Below, piece after piece: positions 7,780-13,507 of a stretch of 16,688 nucleotides of DNA (positions are counted from its first letter, which is position 1; the number at the start of each line of letters is the position of its first letter). The stretch is taken from contig JADGQN010000056.1 of NCBI GenBank assembly GCA_017881765.1, positions 1 through 16,688 on the forward strand, given 5' to 3'. A model generated the notes under the pieces. That model did not search any database. It was not told where the DNA came from and worked only from the letters and a program-made list of their open reading frames with translations. The translations under genes were made by a program, and so were the position numbers. Source of the DNA: Syntrophobacterales bacterium. Lineage in GTDB: Bacteria > Desulfobacterota > Syntrophorhabdia > Syntrophorhabdales > WCHB1-27.

Positions 7780-7811
7780 GGGTACCTCCTCCCTAATTGT
7801 CTATTTCATGG

Positions 7812-7887
7812 GGCTCGCTAGATAGATTTCAACACCATGGGTATCCGGCTAGCCCTCGAAATCTATGGCGAATGGCAACGCCATTCG
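7812..7887. repeat. Short inverted repeat, copy 1, plus adjoining hairpin
   Basis: Arms ATAGATTTC (7822-7830) and GAAATCTAT (7858-7866) enclose a 27-base centre containing GGTATCCGGCTAGCCC. The left flank GGCTCGCTAG and the centre GGCTAGCCC recur at 8668-8713 in the same order and orientation. A perfect 8-bp stem with a 3-base loop (CGAATGGC / GCCATTCG, 7869-7887) follows directly. It lies between the tiny zinc-ribbon gene and trxA. No T-run follows on either strand, so it is not an obvious terminator. Confidence 0.6.
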
Positions 7888-7898
7888 GAATGCTACTT

Positions 7899-8057
7899 TC
7901 AGCTGAAGCGGTTACTCTTGCCGCACCCTGAAGAGGCGGGCTCCGACGACTTCCTGCTATCGACGCTACCGCAGATCGGGCATGCGTTCTTGCTCGAGTC
8001 AGGCTTGCCCTCAAAGGTCTTGCCGCACTTATTGCAGGTGTACTTTTCTTCTGACAT
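7899..8057 (-). CDS. Small FmdB-like zinc-ribbon protein (52 aa)
   Basis: A 52-residue protein not requiring any unusual start: ATG at 8057 with a strong AAGGGGGTG site about 8 bases upstream. It reads MSEEKYTCNKCGKTFEGKPD, then CPICGS, and ends with a Ser/Ala tail containing GCGKS. The CxxC...CxxC pair (Cys8/Cys11 and Cys26/Cys29) forms a rubredoxin-like zinc ribbon, and the tail with an isolated Cys45 resembles FmdB-family regulatory-type proteins. Its function is unknown; small zinc ribbons of this type are often assigned roles in nucleic-acid binding or metal homeostasis. It sits just upstream of trxA with its own promoter-like sequence. The coding call is supported by the Cys spacing and the ribosome binding site. 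Confidence 0.75.
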   Translation of the reverse strand: MSEEKYTCNKCGKTFEGKPDSSKNACPICGSVDSRKSSEPASSGCGKSNRFS

Positions 8058-8095
8058 GACGCTTTCACCCCCTTATTATTGTAGTGCTTGTTTTA

Positions 8096-8124
8096 AATAT
8101 AAGTTGCCCGGAGAAGTTTTACAA
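8096..8124 (-). promoter_or_regulatory. Candidate sigma70 promoter for the FmdB-like gene and trxA
   Basis: On the minus strand, TTGTAA (8124-8119) and TATATT (8101-8096) are separated by 17 bases, with an expected start of transcription near 8089, about 30 bases before the ATG at 8057. This suggests the FmdB-like gene, trxA and the thioesterase can be transcribed independently of the genes upstream. The remaining spacer 8125-8267 shows no gene; it holds one small hairpin (GATTGC / GCAATC, 8230-8248). Confidence 0.42.
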
Positions 8125-8267
8125 CTGCCGCCCGGACGCGCAGGGATCCTTCCTGCCTGACGATAGTCACGTCCGGATTCCCAGATGCACAAGCAGGTAC
8201 CGATTTAGAATATACCAAGTGACCGCGACGATTGCCGCAAGCGCAATCTCCGGCATTGAACCCCGCT

Positions 8268-8459
8268 TTACCAGGTCACGTCACTTTTTTGCGTGCTGTA
8301 TGCCATACCGACGTACACATCTTCATCGGACAACTCGTTATAGCCCATCTCTTTCCTCACCTGGCTGCCACCACAATTGGGGCAAAACACATTCTTTGGA
8401 TTTGGTAAGAGAAAAAGACAGCCGCACTGATCGCACAGATATTCATCGGGTATCTTCAC
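8268..8459 (-). CDS. Small rubredoxin-like zinc-ribbon protein (63 aa)
   Basis: I place the start at GTG 8459, not at the far upstream ATG, because AAAGGAGG lies seven bases before this GTG and the protein then begins directly with a zinc ribbon: (M)KIPDEYLCDQCGCLFLLPNP, then VFCPNCGGSQVRKEMG. The CxxC pairs (Cys9/Cys12 and Cys26/Cys29) should bind one zinc or iron. The C-terminal 30 residues (NELSDEDVYVGMAYSTQKSD) are acidic and unrecognised. The start overlaps the end of the preceding cysteine-rich frame by 17 bases, so the two are probably translated together. Function is unknown; it may be an electron carrier or a structural zinc protein. Confidence 0.68.
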   Translation of the reverse strand: MKIPDEYLCDQCGCLFLLPNPKNVFCPNCGGSQVRKEMGYNELSDEDVYVGMAYSTQKSDVTW

Positions 8460-8574
8460 CGTTCGCCCTCCTTTTTTTCCTGCACTCGGGGTCATCCATA
8501 CACATCCGGTTGATAACGCAGCGACTCCTGTAGATACAATAATCGAGGGGATGCGGGCACGGCTTTGAGTCAAT
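8443..8574 (-). CDS. Tiny cysteine-rich protein, start unclear, possibly truncated
   Basis: A short frame with five regularly spaced cysteines (CPHPLDYCIYRSRC, then INRMCMDDPECRKKRR) looks like a real small metal-binding or disulfide protein, and its end overlaps the GTG start of the next zinc-ribbon gene. I cannot find a convincing start: no ATG, GTG or TTG lies between the conserved part and the palindromic repeat block at 8584-8655. Options are ATT at 8574, or GTG at 8643 inside the repeat, which would add a low-complexity N-terminus. The repeat may have replaced the original 5' end, or the gene may use a rare start codon. The function is unrecognised. Confidence 0.42.
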   Translation of the reverse strand: MDSKPCPHPLDYCIYRSRCVINRMCMDDPECRKKRRANGEDTR

Positions 8575-8583
8575 TAGTGGGAC

Positions 8584-8655
8584 ACCCGCTTCGCGGGTAC
8601 CCGGCCGCCCCTCCAGCAGCAAAGCTGCCGGAGCCTCCCGCACCCGCAAGCGGGT
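8584..8655. repeat. Palindromic repeat block, copy A
   Basis: Three consecutive hairpins: ACCCGC / GCGGGT with a 3-base loop (8584-8598), CTCCAGCAGC / GCTGCCGGAG with a 3-base loop and one mismatched pair (8611-8633), and ACCCGC / GCGGGT with a 2-base loop (8642-8655). Both outer hairpins are followed by ACCCGG. The same outer motifs, order and flanking words (GGAGCC before the second) recur at 14292-14360, so this is a dispersed repeat of REP type. It lies upstream of the tiny cysteine-rich frame. Confidence 0.65.
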
Positions 8656-8677
8656 ACCCGGCTCGCTGTGCTCGCTA

Positions 8678-8713
8678 CATAGATTTCCACTGGCTAGCCC
8701 GTGGAAATCTATG
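8678..8713. repeat. Short inverted repeat, copy 2 (perfect 13-bp arms)
   Basis: Arms CATAGATTTCCAC (8678-8690) and GTGGAAATCTATG (8701-8713) are perfect complements around TGGCTAGCCC. Flank and centre match the copy at 7812-7868 in the same orientation, so the two copies bracket the three tiny cysteine-rich genes. It follows the palindromic block 8584-8655 directly. No transposase is nearby. Confidence 0.7.
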
Positions 8714-8839
8714 TCCACGTCCTGGTTATACTTCTCGCAACGAAGCCTTGTCATTACATTATACGGAAATGGACTCTTGGTGCTTGCACTAAATAGTATG
8801 CCTTGGCGACTGGAATGTCAACAATCTTGCAATGAACCG

Positions 8840-9508
8840 TCACGTAGAATGCGCGGAAAAGAACTCTCGCAGGATCATCTGGAAGTTCTTCTCTATCGTC
8901 TTTTTACCCTTGACGACTTCCCCGTGGCCGGGCACAAGGTACTCTACATCGAGCTTAGCGAGCCGCGCGACACTCTCTGCCAGGGTGTGACTGTCGCCTC
9001 CCGGCAAGTCTGTCCTCCCGACGCCCAGGTAAAAGAGTGTGTCACCGGACAGAAGTACCTTTTGATCCTCCCAGTAGAGACATATGGACCCTGGCGAATG
9101 GCCGGGAGTGGAGAATACCTGGAGCCGTTTTCTTCCGAGCACGAGAGAGCCGTCAGTCAAAAGAAGGCCGAACGGACTTCTCGGCAGTTGGCAACCGGTC
9201 ATCATGAAGAGGTCCTTCCCTTCGCCCTGGAGATACTCGTACTCCCGGCGGCTCATGGCCTTCACGACGTCAACGTCAAAACGCTCCACCGCTTCCATGT
9301 GGTCAGGGTGTCCGTGGGTGCAGATAATGAGTTTACTTGCCTCAAGGGCGACGCCATCCCGGGCCGCACCCTGCACGACGTGACTGAAAAGATGTGCGTG
9401 ACCGGGATCGATGAGAGTTGGTACATCTCCATCGATAAAGATGGTATTCGCATTGTTCTCCTGGGACGATAGCCAGGGATATACGTATAGATCTTCAAGC
9501 AGCTTCAT
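8840..9508 (-). CDS. Metallo-beta-lactamase-fold hydrolase (glyoxalase II-like)
   Basis: A 222-residue MBL-fold metalloprotein with the complete metal-binding set: THGHPDHMEA (His65, His67, Asp69, His70), GHSPGS with His137, LSGDTLF with Asp156, and PGHGEVV with His195. Two divalent metal ions are therefore expected. The compact size and GHSPGSICLYW context are those of hydroxyacylglutathione-hydrolase-like members of the family, but no specific substrate loop is evident, so thioester, lactone or phosphoester hydrolysis are all possible. It lies 9 bases downstream of the PP-loop gene on the same strand, so it is probably co-transcribed. The ATG at 9508 is preceded by an AGGGAG-type site. Confidence 0.9.
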   Translation of the reverse strand: MKLLEDLYVYPWLSSQENNANTIFIDGDVPTLIDPGHAHLFSHVVQGAARDGVALEASKLIICTHGHPDHMEAVERFDVDVVKAMSRREYEYLQGEGKDLFMMTGCQLPRSPFGLLLTDGSLVLGRKRLQVFSTPGHSPGSICLYWEDQKVLLSGDTLFYLGVGRTDLPGGDSHTLAESVARLAKLDVEYLVPGHGEVVKGKKTIEKNFQMILREFFSAHST

Positions 9509-9517
9509 AGTCTCCCT

Positions 9518-10501
9518 TCATAGCGCATATCTTTCGAGATCGATATCGAGCCTCTCACCGGTCTCCCTTCTAGGGCGGCCGTCGAAGAATTCCAGCGTGA
9601 CGGTCCGCGAGGCATCCTTACTGTAAGACGCCACGATGGTCATGATTGTTTTCATGGTAGAGTGCTCTATCGGACCTTTGAACATGCCTGAGGGGCCCTT
9701 GAAAGAGACCGGGTAGACCAGCGTGTATGGCGGGCCCCAGAATGAGCCTAACCACTCGTTTTCTGCCTTATTCCTTCCCAAGACCAGCTTCATCCCGTTT
9801 ATCCTGAAGTGACGGCCGATCCTCAAAAGGGCAACGTCCTTCATGGAGAATGGCTCATCCTGAGCTAACAGGTCCGCGAGTTTCTTCGCGTAAATAGGAT
9901 CCGTCAGGAGACAGCCGCCCGCGGGGGCGCCAAATGCGTGGATGTCATACGTCTGGGCCAGCCGGTACTGCTCTTTTCGTGACCTGCCTGAAATGGCAAG
10001 CAACTTTTCACGGTCCACCATCCCCTCCTGCTCCGGTTTTGACGGAGGGAAGAGTCTCGCAGAGAGAGGCCTCAGGATGTGCCCCGCAAGGCCGCTCTCC
10101 TTTTCAATCATCGTGATGGTTCGCCTCATCTGGGACATGGGCCTCTGACCAAGGACTTCGCCGGTGATCACGAAGTTTGCGCCTTCGGCACGCATGATCT
10201 CGGAGGCTGCCTGAAGCATGAAGACTTTGCAGTCTATGCAGGGGTTCATGTTCTTGCCGTATCCGTGCGCAGGCCTTTTCACTAGCTCCAGAAACCCTGG
10301 GCCCTTATCCTGAACGATAAGCCGGATACCAAGCTCCTGTGCCCCTTTTGCCGCCATGCCCCCTTTGTCCGCACCTATGCCGTTGCAGAGCAGCGAAATG
10401 AAATGGAGCCCGATAACCTCCACGCCCTGATCGAGCACGAGCCTTGTTGCGAGCACACTGTCGAGCCCGCCAGACATGAGTGATATAGCTTTTGCGGTCA
10501 T
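9518..10501 (-). CDS. PP-loop ATPase related to tRNA 2-/4-thiouridylases, with NFACT-R-like C-terminal domain
   Basis: From the ATG at 10501 the protein is 327 residues and begins TAKAISLMSGGLDSVLATRL, with the PP-loop SGGLDS at 10-15 that adenylates substrate in ThiI/MnmA-type enzymes. NPCIDCK (Cys88, Cys91) and AGGCLLTDP (Cys197) resemble the cysteine pair used for sulfur transfer in MnmA. The segment GEVLGQRPMSQ and the LRPLSARLFPPS stretch fit this family. After residue 215, LLRIGRHFRINGMKLVLGRN resembles the NFACT-R (DUF814-like) RNA-binding region. A role in tRNA thiolation is inferred. A longer frame reaches 10597, but its first 32 residues cross the promoter-like region and lack family character. 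Confidence 0.85.
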   Translation of the reverse strand: MTAKAISLMSGGLDSVLATRLVLDQGVEVIGLHFISLLCNGIGADKGGMAAKGAQELGIRLIVQDKGPGFLELVKRPAHGYGKNMNPCIDCKVFMLQAASEIMRAEGANFVITGEVLGQRPMSQMRRTITMIEKESGLAGHILRPLSARLFPPSKPEQEGMVDREKLLAISGRSRKEQYRLAQTYDIHAFGAPAGGCLLTDPIYAKKLADLLAQDEPFSMKDVALLRIGRHFRINGMKLVLGRNKAENEWLGSFWGPPYTLVYPVSFKGPSGMFKGPIEHSTMKTIMTIVASYSKDASRTVTLEFFDGRPRRETGERLDIDLERYAL

Positions 10502-10531
10502 AGGTAGAATCAGAAAGTTTAGCGACGCAAT

Positions 10532-10560
10532 ATAATACCGTTTTTTGGTCGCCCCTTCAA
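10532..10560 (-). promoter_or_regulatory. Candidate sigma70 promoter for the PP-loop / MBL operon
   Basis: On the minus strand TTGAAG (10560-10555) and TATTAT (10537-10532) are separated by exactly 17 bases, placing transcription start near 10525 and giving a leader of about 24 bases before the ATG at 10501. This supports choosing the shorter form of the PP-loop protein. No strong ribosome binding site is seen before that ATG. Confidence 0.5.
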
Positions 10561-10569
10561 CCCACCCAG

Positions 10570-10686
10570 ATTCCAAACCCCAATGTAGATATAACAAACA
10601 ATTGCCCGACGTCGAATATCAAGAGCGATCATCTGCTGTCGGTCTCATCGGAAATTAGAGATTGTTTGAGCATTGGAGTTTGGATA
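10570..10686. repeat. Imperfect inverted repeat in the divergent intergenic region
   Basis: ATTCCAAACCCCAATG (10570-10585) and CATTGGAGTTTGGATA (10671-10686) are reverse complements at 13 of 16 positions. The words TTTGGA and ATTGGAATTT give this stretch the look of a short interspersed intergenic repeat, not of coding sequence. The longest frame of the prenyltransferase runs through the right arm, an argument against its upstream TTG start. Confidence 0.45.
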
Positions 10687-10704
10687 TTGGAATTTTCAAT
10701 GCAA

Positions 10705-10733
10705 TATACATTTCAAGGAATTTACATTATAAT
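10705..10733 (+). promoter_or_regulatory. Candidate promoter just before the prenyltransferase
   Basis: A consensus -10 TATAAT (10728-10733) with a weak -35 TATACA (10705-10710) 17 bases upstream. Transcription would begin near 10740, almost on the TTG at 10743 that I favour as the start of the prenyltransferase. The region is AT-rich, so a chance match to the -10 is possible. Confidence 0.35.
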
Positions 10734-10742
10734 GTAGCTGGC

Positions 10743-11513
10743 TTGGTAAGAAGATTCTTATACTTTGTCTACGAGAGACTCCTCTCCAGAGAAATCAAGC
10801 AAGGTCCCATACCCACACACCTTGGGATCATCCTGGACGGCAATCGACGTTACGCGCGAGAGATGGGTTATGATAATCTTGCGGATGGGCACCGTGAGGG
10901 AGCCCGCAAGCTCGATACGGTGTTGCACTGGTGTGGTGAGCTGGATGTCAAGATAGTCACCATTTGGGTGCTTTCTCCGGACAACATCCAGAGAAGCGCA
11001 GATGAGGTTGAGGGTCTCTTCGATGTGATCAAGGAAAAATTGGAAGAGCTTTCCGACAACCCGATGATCCGTCGATACGGTTACAGGATCAAGACGGTGG
11101 GAAACGTCGAGGCCTTACCCGACCGTGTAAAAGAAGCGATACACAGGTCAGAGGAGTCCACAAAAAATCATGGAGAACGGATACTCAATATAGCGATCGC
11201 CTACGGGGGCAGGGAGGAGATCGTCGAAGCGGTCAAAAAGAGTATACGCCAGAAGAATGTAGCATCAGTCGAAGAGCTTGCCTCCTGCCTGACGGCCGAA
11301 GACATCGCCAGTCATCTTTACACGTGCGGTATTCCTGACCCGGACCTGATCATCAGGACAAGCGGAGAGGTTCGCATGTCCGGTTTTCTCCTCTGGCAGA
11401 GCGCCTACAGTGAATTCTATTTTTGTGACGCCCTCTGGCCGGCCTTTCGCAAAATTGATTTCTTGCGAGCAATCCGCGCCTACCAGCAGCGAACCCGGAG
11501 ATTCGGCAGATGA
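10743..11513 (+). CDS. Cis-prenyltransferase (UppS family, Z-isoprenyl diphosphate synthase)
   Basis: A cis-prenyltransferase that condenses isopentenyl diphosphate onto allylic diphosphates. Family motifs are GIILDGNRRYAREMG with the catalytic Asp and following Asn/Arg, DGHREGARKLDTVLHWC, TIWVLSPDNIQRS, IAIAYGGREEIVEA, and PDLIIRTSGEVRMSGFLLWQ followed by SEFYFCDALWPAFRKIDFL. Details such as DGNRR and RTSGEVRxSGFLLWQ differ from the DGNGRWA and GGEQRISNFLLWQ of typical undecaprenyl diphosphate synthases and recall mycobacterial Rv1086-like enzymes, so the chain length may not be C55. I choose TTG 10743 (256 aa), where family similarity begins; TTG 10662 would give 283 aa but its extra residues run through repeat-like AT-rich DNA. 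The stop overlaps the ATPase start (ATGA). Confidence 0.9.
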   Translation: MVRRFLYFVYERLLSREIKQGPIPTHLGIILDGNRRYAREMGYDNLADGHREGARKLDTVLHWCGELDVKIVTIWVLSPDNIQRSADEVEGLFDVIKEKLEELSDNPMIRRYGYRIKTVGNVEALPDRVKEAIHRSEESTKNHGERILNIAIAYGGREEIVEAVKKSIRQKNVASVEELASCLTAEDIASHLYTCGIPDPDLIIRTSGEVRMSGFLLWQSAYSEFYFCDALWPAFRKIDFLRAIRAYQQRTRRFGR

Positions 11514-13507
11514 ATCCCCGGAATGAAGCAGTGGCTCACCTCAAGAAGACGGAGCTACTTTCGGGTCTTGATGATGCTACCCTCGAAAAGATCGCAGCAA
11601 GTCTGAAAAAGGCCCTGTATCCTGCCAACAGCGTCATTGTCAGGGAGGGGGACGCGGGTGACGCCCTCTACCTTATCGCGCGGGGCGCCGTCGAAGTGAA
11701 GAAAAGGGAACCGTCGCTCGGCGTTGATCTCACGGTGGCGAAGATGAGCGCGGGCGCCTGCTTTGGAGAGATGTCCCTCTTGAACGGGAAACCGCGGAGC
11801 GCCACCGTAATCGCCGCTGAGGCAACGGAAGTTTACATACTGTCCAAACAAGAGTTCCAGACCCTGCTCGATTCAAATCCCTCCATCTCCTTTTCACTGA
11901 ACAGGATACTTGCATCCAGGATCGAGGAGATGAACCTTAACAGGGGATTGAGCATGGTTTCCCCCGCGAGACTGAACCTGGACAGGGAAATACTCGCTAT
12001 AATTCCTGAACAGTTCCTCCTGAGGTACAAGGTGCTGCCCTTGGGCTACTCGGCGGGCACCCTGCGCCTTGCTATGGTGAACCCCGCAAACCTGCTCGTT
12101 CTCGACGAAGTGAGAAAGTTCGTGAAGCACGTGCCCATCGAGCCGGTCGTTATCACGGAAGAGGATTTTACCTCCTTCATGAAGCAACGGTACCGAAAAG
12201 CTATGGAAGGCCAGACGCGAGCAGGGACCTCGATTAAGGAGAACCTTCTTGACGGCAATGAAGCCGCCAAGCTTGACCTGCTCAAAGACGTTGATTTTGT
12301 CGAGAGCGATGATGAAACCACCACGGTGACAGACCTGGAGAAAGAAGCTACGGGCGCACCCATCGTGAGGCTTGGCAACAACATTATAGCGCGTGCCCTT
12401 AAAAAAGGTGCTAGCGATATTCATCTGGAGCCGGTTGGGCAAGGACTGCGGGTGCGCTACCGGATTGACGGATTGCTCAGCGAAGAGCAGGTGCTTCCCA
12501 AGAGGTTTCAGATGCCGCTCATAAGCAGGTTCAAGATCATATCAGGGCTCGACATTACCGAGCGGCGATTTCCTCAGGATGGGAGGATCAGCATACGGTT
12601 GCAAGACCGGTCGGTCGATTTCCGGGTCTCCACGGTCCCCACGAAGTACGGGGAAAAGATCGTGGTGAGGATACTCACGAAGGACAGCAGCACCTTCGGA
12701 CTCGACAGGTTGATCACCGACGGAGCCACGCTCAAATTAATCCGGGACATGATAAAGAAACCTTACGGTATTATCTATGTTACCGGACCCACGGGGTCGG
12801 GAAAGACTACCAGCCTGTACAGCGCTCTGGCCGAACTGCACAGACCGGAGGTAAACATAGTCACCGTGGAAGACCCTATAGAATATGACCTTCCTGGTAT
12901 TACACAGGTTCAGGTCCATCCCGGCATCGGGCTTGATTTCGCGCGTGTGTTGAGGGCCTTCCTCAGGCAGGACCCCGACATTATTCTCGTAGGAGAAACG
13001 AGGGACAAAGAGACTGCAGGCATAGCTATTCAGGCGGCGCTTACGGGCCATCTTGTTTTTACGACGCTCCACACGAACGATGCCGCGTCAACTTTTATAC
13101 GGCTCATCGACATGAATATACAGCCGCTTCTGATATCGACATCCCTGCTCGGCGTTGTTGCGCAAAGGCTGGTAAGAAGAATATGCCCTGAGTGCAAAGA
13201 AAGTTACGTTCCTGACCGTGCCATTGCTCGGTATCTAGGCCTTGAAGAAGGTATCTCCGTGTATAAGGGTCGCGGCTGCGATCACTGCAATCTTACCGGC
13301 TACCGCGGACGTGTGGGCATATATGAGGTGCTGGTAGCCAATGAGGATATTAAACATCTGATCGCCCAAGGAAGGAGCACGGAGGAGATACGGAAGAAGG
13401 CGGTGGCCGGCGGAATGCGCACGCTGAAAGAATACAGCGCCGCGCTTCTGCGGGAAGGTTTAACCTCCATAGATGAGGTGCTCAGAACGGTGGTGCTGGA
13501 CACGTGA
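11510..13507 (+). CDS. GspE/PilB-type secretion ATPase with N-terminal cyclic-nucleotide-binding domain
   Basis: A 665-residue protein in three parts. Residues about 15-140 are a CRP-like cNMP-binding domain with the phosphate-binding cassette FGEMSLLNGKPRSATV at 85-100, including Glu87 and Arg96. Residues about 160-230 are a GspE/MshE N-terminal-type domain (IPEQFLLRYKVLPLGYSAGT). Residues 280-665 are the type II secretion / type IV pilus assembly ATPase: Walker A GPTGSGKT (426-433), Walker B region DPDIILVGETRD (488-499), His box GHLVFTTLHTNDA (513-525), and a zinc site from Cys559/Cys562 and Cys590/Cys593. Such ATPases power pilus or pseudopilus assembly, but no pilin, secretin or GspF gene is nearby. 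Its start overlaps the prenyltransferase stop, and its stop overlaps the next gene's GTG. Confidence 0.93.
   Translation: MNPRNEAVAHLKKTELLSGLDDATLEKIAASLKKALYPANSVIVREGDAGDALYLIARGAVEVKKREPSLGVDLTVAKMSAGACFGEMSLLNGKPRSATVIAAEATEVYILSKQEFQTLLDSNPSISFSLNRILASRIEEMNLNRGLSMVSPARLNLDREILAIIPEQFLLRYKVLPLGYSAGTLRLAMVNPANLLVLDEVRKFVKHVPIEPVVITEEDFTSFMKQRYRKAMEGQTRAGTSIKENLLDGNEAAKLDLLKDVDFVESDDETTTVTDLEKEATGAPIVRLGNNIIARALKKGASDIHLEPVGQGLRVRYRIDGLLSEEQVLPKRFQMPLISRFKIISGLDITERRFPQDGRISIRLQDRSVDFRVSTVPTKYGEKIVVRILTKDSSTFGLDRLITDGATLKLIRDMIKKPYGIIYVTGPTGSGKTTSLYSALAELHRPEVNIVTVEDPIEYDLPGITQVQVHPGIGLDFARVLRAFLRQDPDIILVGETRDKETAGIAIQAALTGHLVFTTLHTNDAASTFIRLIDMNIQPLLISTSLLGVVAQRLVRRICPECKESYVPDRAIARYLGLEEGISVYKGRGCDHCNLTGYRGRVGIYEVLVANEDIKHLIAQGRSTEEIRKKAVAGGMRTLKEYSAALLREGLTSIDEVLRTVVLDT

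Noticed and set aside
7812..8713. CRISPR-like array
   Set aside because: Only two copies of the repeat, about 0.85 kb apart and imperfect, without regular spacers or cas genes.
8711..9472. 253-codon open frame on the plus strand
   Set aside because: It is antisense to the metallo-beta-lactamase-fold gene, which has all its metal motifs; the plus-strand translation shows no recognisable domain.
11894..12442. 182-codon open frame on the minus strand
   Set aside because: Antisense to the GspE-type ATPase; no family resemblance.
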